Program-made: the position numbers and the translations under genes
Source: Clostridium sp. LS
Lineage (GTDB): Bacteria; Bacillota; Clostridia; Clostridiales; Clostridiaceae
Assembly: GCF_002760435.1 (NCBI RefSeq)
Contig: NZ_AUUU01000015.1
Location: 1-48,358 of the forward strand
Direction: 5' to 3'
DNA length: 48,358 nucleotides
Notes under the pieces: model-generated
What the model was told of the DNA's origin: nothing
The model's input: only the letters and a program-made list of their open reading frames with translations
The model's database searches: none
Shown: one piece after another, positions 8,866 to 17,454 of the stretch
How positions within the stretch are numbered: position 1 is the first letter of the stretch
Layout of the letters: every line of letters begins with the position of its first letter

Positions 8866-10227
8866 TTACTTATTTTCCTCTAATTCTTTTATTTTATCAG
8901 CAAACTGAGGCAAATGCTTTTTATGTGCAACTAACATTTCATCTAATAATACCTTTGCAATTTTTCCACTAGGAACTAATGGGTTTATTGTAAATGCATG
9001 AAGAGCTTTATTATAGTTTCCTGTAACTGCTGCCGAAATTGTTGTTTCCTCCATACCCTTCATTATTTGAACCATTCCTCTTGGCGCTGGATCAAATTTT
9101 CCAAAATTAATTGGCTCTGGCCCATGAGATGTTATTGTACTTGAAACTTCTACTATAGAATCATAAGGAAGATCTTCTAATGCTCCATTATTCTTTGTAC
9201 TAACCACCATAGTAGTTCTCTTATCATTATAGATTGAAGAAATTAACTCACAAGCGGCATCACTGTAATGAGTTCCTCCTCTTTTGGTTAATTGTTCTGG
9301 TTTATAATCAAGTTTTGGATCTTTATATAATTCAAATAACTCTGCCTCTGTTCTTTTAACTACTTCTGCTCTTGTTTCGCCTTTTGAGAAGCTTTCCAAT
9401 TCCTCTTGTAACATATCGTCTGTAATATAATAATATCTATGATATGGGCAAGGTAAAATACCTAAATCTTTAATTTGCTCATAATTAAATTTAATATCTT
9501 TAATGTTAGCAACTCCAGCATCCTTCTTTTTCTCAGCTTGGGCTGGATCATATAATTTATCTATTACCTCTGCAGTTCTTTCATTACCTTGCTTATCCCA
9601 CACTCTATGCCAATGAAAGTGGTTTAACCCTGCAAATTTGAAGAATAATTCACTTGATGGCACTCCTAATTTTTTAGCATCATCCTCTATACAGTTAATT
9701 GGAACATTACATAATCCAACAGTTCTATCCCATCCACCATATTTAATAGCTGCTTCTGTGACCATACCTGATGGATTTGTAAAATTAACAAGCCATGCAT
9801 CTGGGCATAATTCTCTCATATCATCTATTATGTCTAATATTACTGGAATTGTTCTAAATGCTTTAAATATACCTCCAGCTCCATTAGTTTCTTGTCCAAT
9901 AATCCCATGACTTAAAGGAATTCTTTCGTCTTTTATTCTTGCATCTAAAAGACCTACTCTAAATTGAGTAGATACAAAATCTGCTCCTTTAAGAGCTTTT
10001 CTTCTATCTAAAGTTAAATTAACTTTCCAATCAAGACCAGCTGCTTTAACCATTCTTTGAGCCATTGCTCCAACTATTTCAAGTTTTTCTTTTCCGTCTT
10101 CAATATCTACAAGGCATATTTCCTTAATAGGAAGTTCATCTTTTCTTTTTATAAATCCTTCAATTAATTCAGGAGTATAGCTTGATCCTCCACCAATAGT
10201 AACTATTTTGATTTTCTTTTTTTTCAT
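8866..10227 (-). CDS. 6-phospho-beta-glucosidase, GH4 (NAD+/Mn2+-dependent)
   Basis: A GH4 enzyme of about 453 residues. It starts with a dinucleotide-binding loop (IVTIGGGSSYTPELIEGF), then the VNFTNPSG motif, the metal-ligand Cys in GLCNVPIN and the His in GLNHFHW. GH4 enzymes oxidise C3 of the phosphosugar with NAD+ and cleave by elimination; the LicH/CelF group acts on beta-linked 6-phosphoglucosides. GGLNHFHWH- and CNVP-type motifs match that group rather than the maltose-6-phosphate group. The ATG at MKKKKI is preceded by GGGGGATGAG; the GTG five codons earlier overlaps that site. Palindromic repeats flank the gene on both sides. It is functionally redundant with the GH1 enzyme next to it. 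Confidence 0.88.
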   Translation of the reverse strand: MKKKKIKIVTIGGGSSYTPELIEGFIKRKDELPIKEICLVDIEDGKEKLEIVGAMAQRMVKAAGLDWKVNLTLDRRKALKGADFVSTQFRVGLLDARIKDERIPLSHGIIGQETNGAGGIFKAFRTIPVILDIIDDMRELCPDAWLVNFTNPSGMVTEAAIKYGGWDRTVGLCNVPINCIEDDAKKLGVPSSELFFKFAGLNHFHWHRVWDKQGNERTAEVIDKLYDPAQAEKKKDAGVANIKDIKFNYEQIKDLGILPCPYHRYYYITDDMLQEELESFSKGETRAEVVKRTEAELFELYKDPKLDYKPEQLTKRGGTHYSDAACELISSIYNDKRTTMVVSTKNNGALEDLPYDSIVEVSSTITSHGPEPINFGKFDPAPRGMVQIMKGMEETTISAAVTGNYNKALHAFTINPLVPSGKIAKVLLDEMLVAHKKHLPQFADKIKELEENK

Positions 10228-10245
10228 AGTCTCATCCCCCACTTA

Positions 10246-10362
10246 GTCAGTTTACAGTTATGGATGAAATCCATTTTGGGGATTTCCGAAAAATTAATTT
10301 AGGAAAATCCTGTGGCTTTTCTTCCTTAACTGCTAACTGTTAATTGTTAACTGTAAACTGAC
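10246..10362 (-). repeat. Palindromic interspersed repeat, copy 2 (upstream of GH4)
   Basis: The best-preserved copy. The termini GTCAGTTTACAGTTA (10246-10260) and TAACTGTAAACTGAC (10348-10362) are a perfect 15-bp inverted repeat. Inside are GAAATCCATTTTGGGGATTTC and AGGAAAATCCTGTGGCTTTTCTTCCT, each able to form a hairpin, giving a cloverleaf-like fold. No open reading frame is present inside, so it is MITE- or REP-like. Confidence 0.82.
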
Positions 10363-10481
10363 TTAATTTCTTTACCTAAAAGATATCATAACTCAATAAT
10401 AATTACTTTATTTTTGAGATTTTAGTGACACATACTACTTTTTAGTTACTTGTTTTTTTATATAACAGGTTGTTTTTCCAT

Positions 10482-10526
10482 AAAAAAACACCCATAGATC
10501 TTAACTTACGTTGATTTCTATAGGTG
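10482..10526 (-). terminator. Terminator of the SUMF1-domain gene
   Basis: CACCTATAGA and TCTATGGGTG (minus-strand reading) form a 10-bp stem with one G-T pair, followed by TTTTTTT. It lies 58 bp after the stop codon. Confidence 0.85.
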
Positions 10527-10584
10527 ATTTTAAGGTTTTTAGCCTTGTAGTGCTTCTATTATTCTCAATATATTTTGTTCCCGT

Positions 10585-11415
10585 TTACTCGCTTCGGCAC
10601 ACACGAAAACCTTGGTCAGGGCCCTTTCCATTTGCATCATACTTCCCCCTGAAAGACGACTCGCAGCTGGTGACATCGCCAATCCAGCCACCGCCCTTGC
10701 AAACTCGAACAGAAACAACACTAGTATCTAATCCTTTGTACCAGTCCCAGCACCACTCTCTTACATTACCTGACATATCATAAAGCCCTAATTCGTTAGG
10801 TTTCTTGGAACCGATAGATTTTGTTTCACTATTGTTACTTTGTATGGCCGGCCAGTTCCAGTCTCCAGATAAATATTTATCTCCAGCATTTCTCCAATAC
10901 CATGCTACTTCATCTGAATTATTACTTCCGCTGTATGTGTAACTCTTGCTCATCTGACCTCCACCCGCAGCATATTCCCACTCCTCTTCTGTCGGTAATC
11001 TATAACCATTAGCTCCTTCATTGATCGTTACTATCCATTTTATGTCATCGTTATTATTCTTATTATCTGGATCCTTTTTATTCTTATCTATATTGTAATA
11101 GGGTTTTAATCCCTCTTTTATACTCCTTTTATTACAGTACTCTATGCAGTCATACCAACTTACCATTTCTACTGGCAAGCTGTCACCCTTGAATTGTGAG
11201 GGATTGCTTCCCATTACATCAATCCACTCTTTTTGAGTTACCTCATATTTTCCAATATAAAAGTTTAATGTCGCTGCACCTTTTCCATAATAGTTGGACT
11301 TTGTGTTGATAAAAGTCCCACCTTTGACTAATACAAGGTTATCAGGTTTTACTTGCGAACAAGCGTTGAAAACAATCATTATTGCTGCTAAAAGTAAAAT
11401 TAGAAGTTTTCTCAT
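10585..11415 (-). CDS. SUMF1/formylglycine-generating-enzyme-like domain lipoprotein
   Basis: A 276-residue protein with a lipoprotein signal (lipobox FNAC, Cys at about residue 19), so predicted to be anchored on the outer face of the membrane. The rest is an FGE-sulfatase (SUMF1) domain: VKGGTFIN, YEVTQKEWIDVMG, LPVEMVSWYDCIEYCNKRS, YRLPTEEEWEYAAGG, NELGLYDMSGNVREWCWDWY and GFRVCR. In true FGE two cysteines sit close together after RGGS(Y/W); here the stretch reads KGGGWIGDVTSCESSFR with only the second cysteine. Sulfatase-activating activity is therefore doubtful, and no sulfatase gene is in the window. The 3' third of the gene looks more GC-rich than its neighbours. It lies downstream of the GH11 gene and may be acquired DNA. 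Confidence 0.8.
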   Translation of the reverse strand: MRKLLILLLAAIMIVFNACSQVKPDNLVLVKGGTFINTKSNYYGKGAATLNFYIGKYEVTQKEWIDVMGSNPSQFKGDSLPVEMVSWYDCIEYCNKRSIKEGLKPYYNIDKNKKDPDNKNNNDDIKWIVTINEGANGYRLPTEEEWEYAAGGGQMSKSYTYSGSNNSDEVAWYWRNAGDKYLSGDWNWPAIQSNNSETKSIGSKKPNELGLYDMSGNVREWCWDWYKGLDTSVVSVRVCKGGGWIGDVTSCESSFRGKYDANGKGPDQGFRVCRSE

Positions 11416-11650
11416 TAGATATATCTCCTATCTTGTATAAAAATTTATATCCCTTGTCGACCAAGATGATTTCGCATGAGTCTCTTCACTCTTCTGAAAG
11501 GTAATATTTAAGCAATATGCAGGTAAGTGTTGTTTTTTATATAAGGTCGATTGCTATAGTATCAGTCGGCCTTAACAATAAATAAAAAACTTTCTTAATA
11601 AGTCCAGAAACGGTTAAGTTCCAGTCAGTTGTCTACTTGCAAGTGACCTT
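11416..11650. other. Intergenic region between GH11 and the SUMF1 gene
   Basis: A 235-bp gap with the GGAGATATATCTA ribosome site of the SUMF1 gene. It also contains a 30-bp sequence (11499-11528) that recurs inverted at 12355-12384 on the other side of the GH11 gene. The stretch GTCGATTGCTATAGTATCAGTCGGCC near 11549-11574 has weak dyad symmetry. No clear terminator for GH11 was found. Confidence 0.4.
11499..11528 (+). repeat. Inverted repeat flanking GH11, left copy
   Basis: The reverse complement of this segment begins ACTTACCTGCATATTGCTT and continues AAATATTACCT. It matches 12355-12384 at 26 of 30 positions. The two copies point toward each other around the GH11 gene. Confidence 0.6.
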
Positions 11651-12289
11651 CTACCATACTGTTACATTAGCGCTTCCACTACTTTGATATCCTTCTGTTG
11701 CTATTATTTGGTATGCCCAGCTAGATCCTAAGGTCATTCCTTTACTTCCCCATGCATCAGCGTGGTTTTTCATAGTAATAGTGTGGTTAGCACCCGTTGA
11801 GTTCTTTGATTGTCTAACACTCCAGAACTGTTGGAAAGTTGCAGTACCGTCAATAGAAGGTGCATTAGTTCTAGTTGCAGTATATATATCATATGTGCCT
11901 CCATCGCTAGTCACAGTACCTTTATAAGTTCCAGTAGGTCTATAAGTACCCCAGTTATCAACAATGTAATATTCTATTAGTGAATTTCTTGTCCATCCAT
12001 ATAGAGATAAATACCCATTGCCAGAAGGTGCAAATTGACCGGCATTGTAGTTTACTACCCTGGTATATGATCCCGCAGTCCATCCTTTACCAACAACAAA
12101 GTTACCACAATTTGACCATGTAACACTATAGTTTCCACCAGATCCATTAGTAGCAGTTACTGTTCCACCACCATCAGTCCAATTTTGCCAATAGTCTGTA
12201 GCTGCATTTGCGTTTACGTTTACAACAGAAAGCGCAAGTGTACAGCACATTAACGATGCTAAAAATAATCTTAATCCTCTTTTTTTCAT
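11651..12289 (-). CDS. xynA: Secreted endo-1,4-beta-xylanase, GH11
   Basis: A 212-residue protein: a signal peptide (KKRG, hydrophobic core [16 protein letters not shown], cleavage near NANA-A, about residue 30) followed by one GH11 beta-jelly-roll of about 182 residues, the full family length, with no carbohydrate-binding module. The nucleophile Glu is in [10 protein letters not shown] (about Glu106) and the acid/base Glu in [11 protein letters not shown] (about Glu199). The thumb loop with [17 protein letters not shown] is intact. It cleaves xylan backbones outside the cell to feed the uptake system encoded nearby. GGGGGAATGTAGA precedes the ATG. The gene stands apart from the main xylan operon, beyond the 12892-12925 terminator, and is bracketed by 30-bp inverted repeats. 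Confidence 0.95.
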   Translation of the reverse strand: MKKRGLRLFLASLMCCTLALSVVNVNANAATDYWQNWTDGGGTVTATNGSGGNYSVTWSNCGNFVVGKGWTAGSYTRVVNYNAGQFAPSGNGYLSLYGWTRNSLIEYYIVDNWGTYRPTGTYKGTVTSDGGTYDIYTATRTNAPSIDGTATFQQFWSVRQSKNSTGANHTITMKNHADAWGSKGMTLGSSWAYQIIATEGYQSSGSANVTVW

Positions 12290-12354
12290 TCTACATTCCC
12301 CCTAATTATAACTATTCAGTTACTTTATAATCTTAAATATTTCTATTTGCTACT

Positions 12355-12384
12355 ACTTACCTGCATACTACTTGAATATTACCC
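12355..12384 (+). repeat. Inverted repeat flanking GH11, right copy
   Basis: This 30-bp segment starts ACTTACCTGCATACTACTT and ends AATATTACCC. It matches the reverse complement of 11499-11528 at 26 of 30 positions and lies 66 bp upstream of the GH11 start. Confidence 0.6.
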
Positions 12385-12884
12385 TTTATAAATCACTCTC
12401 TTTCTATTTTGTCAGTCGCTTTTCTTTGTAGTACATAACTTATCCTATGTCATACTCTGTGAACTTCTAACTATCACCTCCTTTATGGAAAGAAATTCTC
12501 TTTAAATAATAACTTCAAAATATTAATTTAATCTATTCTGTCAATAAATCAATTAAAATTTGCTAATGCTACAATTAAATTCTCCAAAAATGGTACTATT
12601 GTTTTTCTGATTGTAAGTGATACTTTGAATAAAAAGATAAGTATAATTAGAAAATTGAAGGTTATAACTATCATCATTCCCACGTTTATAATAAAACCAT
12701 GTGGTTATACTAGCTAGTTATATTTTTTGGGTTAATTTGAATTAATTTCAAAATAATTTTACTAAAATTACCATAAATTTAAAACCCATAAAATTATAGA
12801 TTTTATACGAATTTTTATACTTATTTGCTATTAGTCATATAAAATAACAGGCTGTACATATTACCATTCATATTTTATTTTAGA

Positions 12885-12925
12885 TAAAAAATTCCCTAAC
12901 AATACATCTCTGTACTGTTAGGGAA
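12885..12925 (-). terminator. Terminator at the end of the main xylan gene run
   Basis: TTCCCTAACA and TGTTAGGGAA form a stem (12892-12925), closed further by TACA/TGTA. On the minus strand it is followed by TTTTTTAT. It lies 38 bp after the CE4 stop. Confidence 0.9.
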
Positions 12926-12962
12926 AAATATGAATTTATATATTAAATAACTATATTTTGCC

Positions 12963-13817
12963 TTAGTTTAGATTCAAAGTATATAATTGTTTTAATCCTC
13001 CGCCTTCTATTTCAATAATCTTCTCTCCATATTCAAACCATACTTTTCTGCTTGATGGATTTTTCACATATTTGCCATCAGCACTAAATATTAGTCTGTT
13101 ATACGCATCAATATATTCATAAATTTCTATATTAGTTGCATACCAAATATCTTTTCTTCCACCTACATATTTACCGAAATCTTCGATTATATGCCAATTA
13201 TTATTAGCTTCAAATTCATAACTATGGCCCCATAAATAGAACAGATATGGTGTATGAGACACTTTTTCTTCTATAAATTTTCTAGTCAAATCTTGAAGTT
13301 CTGGTGCATCATGGTGACAAGTTGCAGTTAATCTCATCCAATCTTTAGGAATTCTAAAATCATTTGTTGATATTACAGTTCTTGCATATACTATTCCGCA
13401 TGCCTCAAGAGCCGCAACAACTTTATCATCAAATGTACCATACGGGTAGGCCATTCCACGTACAATTGTATTAAATTGCTTTTCAAGGTTTTCCCTATCT
13501 TGCATTATTTCCTTGATAATTAAATTACTTGGCAACTGTTCAAGAAATGGATGTGTTAGTGAATGTACTGCTACCTCTTGACCTGAATTTATATATGTTT
13601 CTGCAACCTTCTTTTCGGTCATCCTTCGATGAATTTGCCCTTCAGGATAAACAGTACCTTCTTCTGCATACACCCCGCTGTTTAAGTTAAAAGTTCCTTT
13701 AAGTCCATACTTATTCATGATTTCAATTAGACGAATGTCTTGCTCTACTCCATCATCATAGCTCAACGTAAGAGCTTTTGCTCTACCTTCGGGGAACCTT
13801 AACAATATACTTGCCAT
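12963..13817 (-). CDS. Polysaccharide deacetylase (CE4/NodB domain), probably cytoplasmic
   Basis: A protein of about 284 residues with a NodB homology domain: LTLSYDDGVEQD (catalytic base and metal Asp), AVHSLTHP (the HxxxH metal ligands) and RGMAYPYGTFDD (motif 3). No signal peptide is apparent when the start is set at MASILLRF, which has AGGAGTGATAATATT upstream; the longer frame adds 13 residues without a comparable site. CE4 enzymes remove N- or O-acetyl groups from chitin-type glycans, peptidoglycan or xylan. Its place as last gene of the xylan run, 48 bp after the YesN-like regulator, suggests deacetylation of imported acetyl-xylo-oligosaccharides. That substrate is inferred, not shown. 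Confidence 0.82.
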   Translation of the reverse strand: MASILLRFPEGRAKALTLSYDDGVEQDIRLIEIMNKYGLKGTFNLNSGVYAEEGTVYPEGQIHRRMTEKKVAETYINSGQEVAVHSLTHPFLEQLPSNLIIKEIMQDRENLEKQFNTIVRGMAYPYGTFDDKVVAALEACGIVYARTVISTNDFRIPKDWMRLTATCHHDAPELQDLTRKFIEEKVSHTPYLFYLWGHSYEFEANNNWHIIEDFGKYVGGRKDIWYATNIEIYEYIDAYNRLIFSADGKYVKNPSSRKVWFEYGEKIIEIEGGGLKQLYTLNLN

Positions 13818-13865
13818 AATATTATCACTCCTTATTAAGCTTTTCGTACTCTTCATTTATAATTA

Positions 13866-15452
13866 TCATTTACTACAACAAAATTGTTTTCTATATTGCA
13901 GTGGTGTCTTTTCTTTTAATTGAACAAATTTATTTATAAAATAATCGGTATTATTATAGCCAACCTTCTCTGCAATTTTATAAATTTTCTCATCACCTCG
14001 TTTGAGTAATTCTGCTGCTTTTTCAATTCTATATGCATTTAGGTAGTCTTTAAATGATACATTGTATTGTTTTTTAAAAATTTGCCCCAAGTATGCACTA
14101 TTTATATAATATTTTTCACTTAAGTATTTTAAGCTTAATTTATCCATGTAATGCTCTGAAATTTCTTTGTCAATCTGACATAGAATTCCCTGAAATGAGG
14201 TTTGTCTTAACTGGCTTAGATATTCCGCAAAAACTAAAGAAAAGTCCTTTAAATGATTTGCACTTCCTCTACTTATCATTTGTTCAAAAGAAACGGAACT
14301 AATATACTGCATTACTTCCTCTTGATCAACTTCAGAATCTAACTCCTTTGCAATATTAATTAAATTGCATAATAAATAATTTATATTAATTTTTATAATA
14401 TCTAAATTTATCTTATATTCTCTAAAACTTGCGTAAATTTTATCAACGCACTTTATTATTTCTTCCTGATTGTTATCTTCAATTTCATGAATTAAATAAT
14501 CCATGTATTGTTTTCCCTTATTACAGCTGAATTCTTTCTTCTTAGCCATTTCATCATAATATGCAATATTATTACCAATTGAAAAATCAGAAAATAATTT
14601 AGCCACAGATGCAGATTTATATGATAATGCTATTTCTTCAATACTATTAACTTTCTGTCCTATATAAATGAAAAAATCGTACTTCTGAATTTGCTTCATA
14701 TGAGTTTTAAAGCTCAATATATATTCATTTTCACTCATTTCCTTTTCTTTAGCTAACCTTTTATCATAAATAAAACCAATATCATAACAGCCTTTAGACT
14801 GTCCTACATCAATAATTACATTGTAATAATTTTCGCCTAGCCATTCGACCACATTTTTATGAAAAATTAATTGCTGTTCTCTTTTCTCACTATCTGATAC
14901 GCTCATTTCATAATTAATTTCAATAATCATATATCGTAATTCAGAAGAAAAATTCTGATGCCTTTTAATATATTCTAGGTTAGAATCATTGCATTTTCCA
15001 TATATGATTTCATTTAAGTATCTATCATAAATAGCTTTATCTTTTATTTTTTGTATTATATGCCTTTGTTCCCGCTTAATATGCTCTTCCTTAAACCCAC
15101 TCAAAACCTTAATTAGTTCTTCTCTATTAATTGGTTTTAAAATGTAATCAGTTACATTACATTTTATTGCCTTTTTAGCATATTCAAACTCGTAATAACC
15201 GCTTAGTACAATAAATTTCACTTCATTTAACATATTACCACGTACATATTCAATTAATTCAAGACCATTCATTTCAGGCATTTTTATATCTGCAATTATT
15301 AAATCAATATCTTTTACTTCTAACTCTTTAATGGCTTCAATACCATTCGCAGCCTCTCCAACAACTTCGTATCCATATTGTTCCCAATCAATTAAAATCT
15401 TTAAGCCTTGTCTAATAAATGGTTCATCATCTACTATTAAAACTTTAATCAT
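13866..15452 (-). CDS. YesN-like AraC-type response regulator of the xylan locus
   Basis: A response regulator of about 528 residues. A receiver domain opens IKVLIVDDEPFIRQG with phospho-acceptor Asp in DLIIADIKMPEMNG (about residue 55) and the conserved Lys in YILKPINREE. A long middle linker of about 290 residues follows, then a C-terminal AraC-type double HTH (YLSEKYYINSAYLGQIFKKQYNVSFKDYLNAYRI ... KIAEKVGYNNTDYFINKF). The start MIKVLIV is preceded by GGGGGAGATTT. It lies 16 bp after the sensor kinase gene, forming a YesM/YesN pair. Such pairs usually sense extracellular oligosaccharides and activate the neighbouring glycan-uptake genes, here the xylan genes. Confidence 0.9.
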   Translation of the reverse strand: MIKVLIVDDEPFIRQGLKILIDWEQYGYEVVGEAANGIEAIKELEVKDIDLIIADIKMPEMNGLELIEYVRGNMLNEVKFIVLSGYYEFEYAKKAIKCNVTDYILKPINREELIKVLSGFKEEHIKREQRHIIQKIKDKAIYDRYLNEIIYGKCNDSNLEYIKRHQNFSSELRYMIIEINYEMSVSDSEKREQQLIFHKNVVEWLGENYYNVIIDVGQSKGCYDIGFIYDKRLAKEKEMSENEYILSFKTHMKQIQKYDFFIYIGQKVNSIEEIALSYKSASVAKLFSDFSIGNNIAYYDEMAKKKEFSCNKGKQYMDYLIHEIEDNNQEEIIKCVDKIYASFREYKINLDIIKININYLLCNLINIAKELDSEVDQEEVMQYISSVSFEQMISRGSANHLKDFSLVFAEYLSQLRQTSFQGILCQIDKEISEHYMDKLSLKYLSEKYYINSAYLGQIFKKQYNVSFKDYLNAYRIEKAAELLKRGDEKIYKIAEKVGYNNTDYFINKFVQLKEKTPLQYRKQFCCSK

Positions 15453-15468
15453 AAATCTCCCCCTAATA

Positions 15469-17283
15469 TTAGCAATTAGTATTTTCATTTTCTTTAACTG
15501 CATGATTGTTTAACTTTAGTTCATCAAGACAAATTTGTATGGTGACTTCTGTACCTTCTCCTAATTTACTTTCAATTTGAAATTGCATACTATTATTGCA
15601 GTACATTTGTAAACGCATACAAGTATTAAGAACTCCTGTACTTTTACTATTATTTAGAGTTTCTATTTCTGCATTATTAAGTTTTTCCCTAATTGAATTG
15701 AGCTGCCTTTTATCCATTCCAATTCCTGTATCTGAAATTTCAATAATTAAATTATTATCATATCTAAATATAGCTACATTAATACTTGCATTATGAGACA
15801 CTTCCTCAATTCCATGAACGCAAGCATTTTCAACGAAGCTTAAAATAGACAGCTTTGGAATCTTTATATTCTTGCACTTTTCCATGACATAAAAACTATA
15901 AGATAATTTATCACCAAAACGGTATTTTTGAATTTGGAGATAATTTTCTACAAAACGCATTTCATCTTCAATAGCAATATTATCTTCTCCCCAATTTATT
16001 GTTTTTCGCAGCAATGATGATAAATTTTCAATTATTCCAGCAGTCTCAACTTCCCCTTTAATTAAACTTCTCATACGAATGCTTTCAAGGGTATTAAACA
16101 TAAAATGAGGATTCACCTGACTTTGGAGCGCTTTTAATTCTGCCTGTTTTTTAGCTAGTTCAAGGCGCTGTTTTTCTACATCTCTCTTAAATACCACTTC
16201 TATTAGTTCTTTAATCCTTAAAACCATCATATTATAACTTCGAATTAATTTCCCTATTTCATCTTTTCCATAACTATATTCTTCTATTATGGAAAACTCT
16301 TCATTTTCCACTTTTCTTAAATATATATTAAGTAAAGCAATCCTATTACCAATTGAATGCGAAATTAAAGCTATAATTATTGTAGGCAGCAGTAGATTTA
16401 ATATTATCAATTCAATAAATAATTCTTTTTTTTCAATTATCTTCAAAAATGGGCTCGTTCCTTTTTCAGTAATCATTATATTCCACTTTTCTTTTGACAT
16501 CTTAAACTTATAGAAATCGTTTAATTTGACCTTCTCGCCTTTTATGGAGTCTATAGAATCAAATTCATCTGCTCCTACACCATATTTTTGATTAGAAAAT
16601 AAAACTAAATCTTTATTACATATATATATATTATCTTCCATTTTTTCATTTAAAATATTATTCAATATTACGTTATAATCAACATCTATTCTCAAAATAT
16701 TTTCATGGGTTTTATCAAAGTTGTCCAATTTTCGAATAATGCTAATTGTCCTAGCCATATTATTTATAGATAATTTTTTATCCTCATCGTAAAACACAGA
16801 TATAGTCATAGCCTCTTTATTATTCTGAAACTGTTTGTACCACTCACTTTCACGTATTTTGGGCGTTAACTTTACAAAATTATCGCTATCACTTATTGTG
16901 CTATTGTCTGTAAAAATTGTAACTTGATATACATGTTGCGGCCCATAGTAATACTTTATTACATTGTTTTGTAGTAAAAAAATATATCTGTCATAGTAGG
17001 CGAGAAGGCTATTATATCTTTTATTAATGAAATCATTTAAAGTTATGTCTTTATATAAGTGATCTGATACTAATACACAATCATCAAATACTGCATCTAA
17101 ATTATACTTAACTCTATCAATAGAATGCTCCATGTTTATTCTCTGTTCTTTTTCTTCACTATTTCTTATAGTAATATAGAATATAGAGTTAGTAACAATC
17201 ATAGGAACTAATACACAAACAAGATATATTAGTAATAATTTTGATCTAATACTATAATTATTCAGTATTTTAAGGTTCTTCAT
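15469..17283 (-). CDS. YesM-like sensor histidine kinase
   Basis: A 604-residue membrane sensor kinase. TM1 lies at about residues 15-38 and an extracellular Cache-like domain at about 40-275. TM2 at about 283-305 is followed by a HAMP domain with LLNIYLRKVENEEFSIIEEYSYGKDEIGKLIRSYN. The His_kinase domain has the phosphorylated His in QSQVNPHFMFNTLESIR (about 405), then an HATPase_c with SFVENACVHGIEE (N box) and DTGIGMDKRQL (G1). AGAGGTAATAGA precedes the ATG. It is cotranscribed with the downstream YesN-like gene and probably senses xylo-oligosaccharides, either directly or through the adjacent binding lipoprotein; the ligand is inferred from context. Confidence 0.9.
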   Translation of the reverse strand: MKNLKILNNYSIRSKLLLIYLVCVLVPMIVTNSIFYITIRNSEEKEQRINMEHSIDRVKYNLDAVFDDCVLVSDHLYKDITLNDFINKRYNSLLAYYDRYIFLLQNNVIKYYYGPQHVYQVTIFTDNSTISDSDNFVKLTPKIRESEWYKQFQNNKEAMTISVFYDEDKKLSINNMARTISIIRKLDNFDKTHENILRIDVDYNVILNNILNEKMEDNIYICNKDLVLFSNQKYGVGADEFDSIDSIKGEKVKLNDFYKFKMSKEKWNIMITEKGTSPFLKIIEKKELFIELIILNLLLPTIIIALISHSIGNRIALLNIYLRKVENEEFSIIEEYSYGKDEIGKLIRSYNMMVLRIKELIEVVFKRDVEKQRLELAKKQAELKALQSQVNPHFMFNTLESIRMRSLIKGEVETAGIIENLSSLLRKTINWGEDNIAIEDEMRFVENYLQIQKYRFGDKLSYSFYVMEKCKNIKIPKLSILSFVENACVHGIEEVSHNASINVAIFRYDNNLIIEISDTGIGMDKRQLNSIREKLNNAEIETLNNSKSTGVLNTCMRLQMYCNNSMQFQIESKLGEGTEVTIQICLDELKLNNHAVKENENTNC

Positions 17284-17323
17284 TCTATTACCTCTTTTTT
17301 AATTTATCACTCTCTTACATTCT

Positions 17324-17352
17324 ATGATATAACATTAAACCGCTATAGGCAA
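17324..17352 (-). promoter_or_regulatory. Candidate promoter of the yesMN-like pair
   Basis: Minus strand TTGCCT (17347-17352), 17-bp spacer, TATCAT (17324-17329). It lies in the 171-bp gap between the GH43 stop and the kinase start, about 40 bp before the ATG, suggesting the two-component genes can be expressed separately from the upstream hydrolases. Confidence 0.4.
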
Positions 17353-17454
17353 ATACTTGTTTTTTGCAAAAATAAATATTATCTTAGTAACATAAAAACG
17401 TCTCTCTACTCAGTTGATTTTGAATATTCGTGGTTATTAATTAAATTTACTCTT

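Larger units (their letters stand above)
12290..12962. other. Long intergenic region between the CE4 and GH11 genes
   Basis: This 673-bp gap contains the CE4/xylan-operon terminator (12885-12925) and the right copy of the GH11-flanking inverted repeat (12355-12384). It also holds a strong Shine-Dalgarno-like AAGGAGGTGAT on the minus strand (12475-12485) that is not followed by a convincing gene. The stretch 12500-12880 is extremely AT-rich and should hold the GH11 promoter, but no hexamer pair stands out enough to call. Confidence 0.45.

Noticed and set aside
8866..10227. GH4 as maltose-6-phosphate (alpha) glucosidase
   Set aside because: Motifs and pairing with a GH1 6-phospho-beta-glucosidase favour the beta-specific LicH/CelF group.
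10511..10783. Plus-strand 90-residue frame overlapping the SUMF1 gene
   Set aside because: It has no ribosome site and lies antisense to a clearly recognised domain with full motif support.
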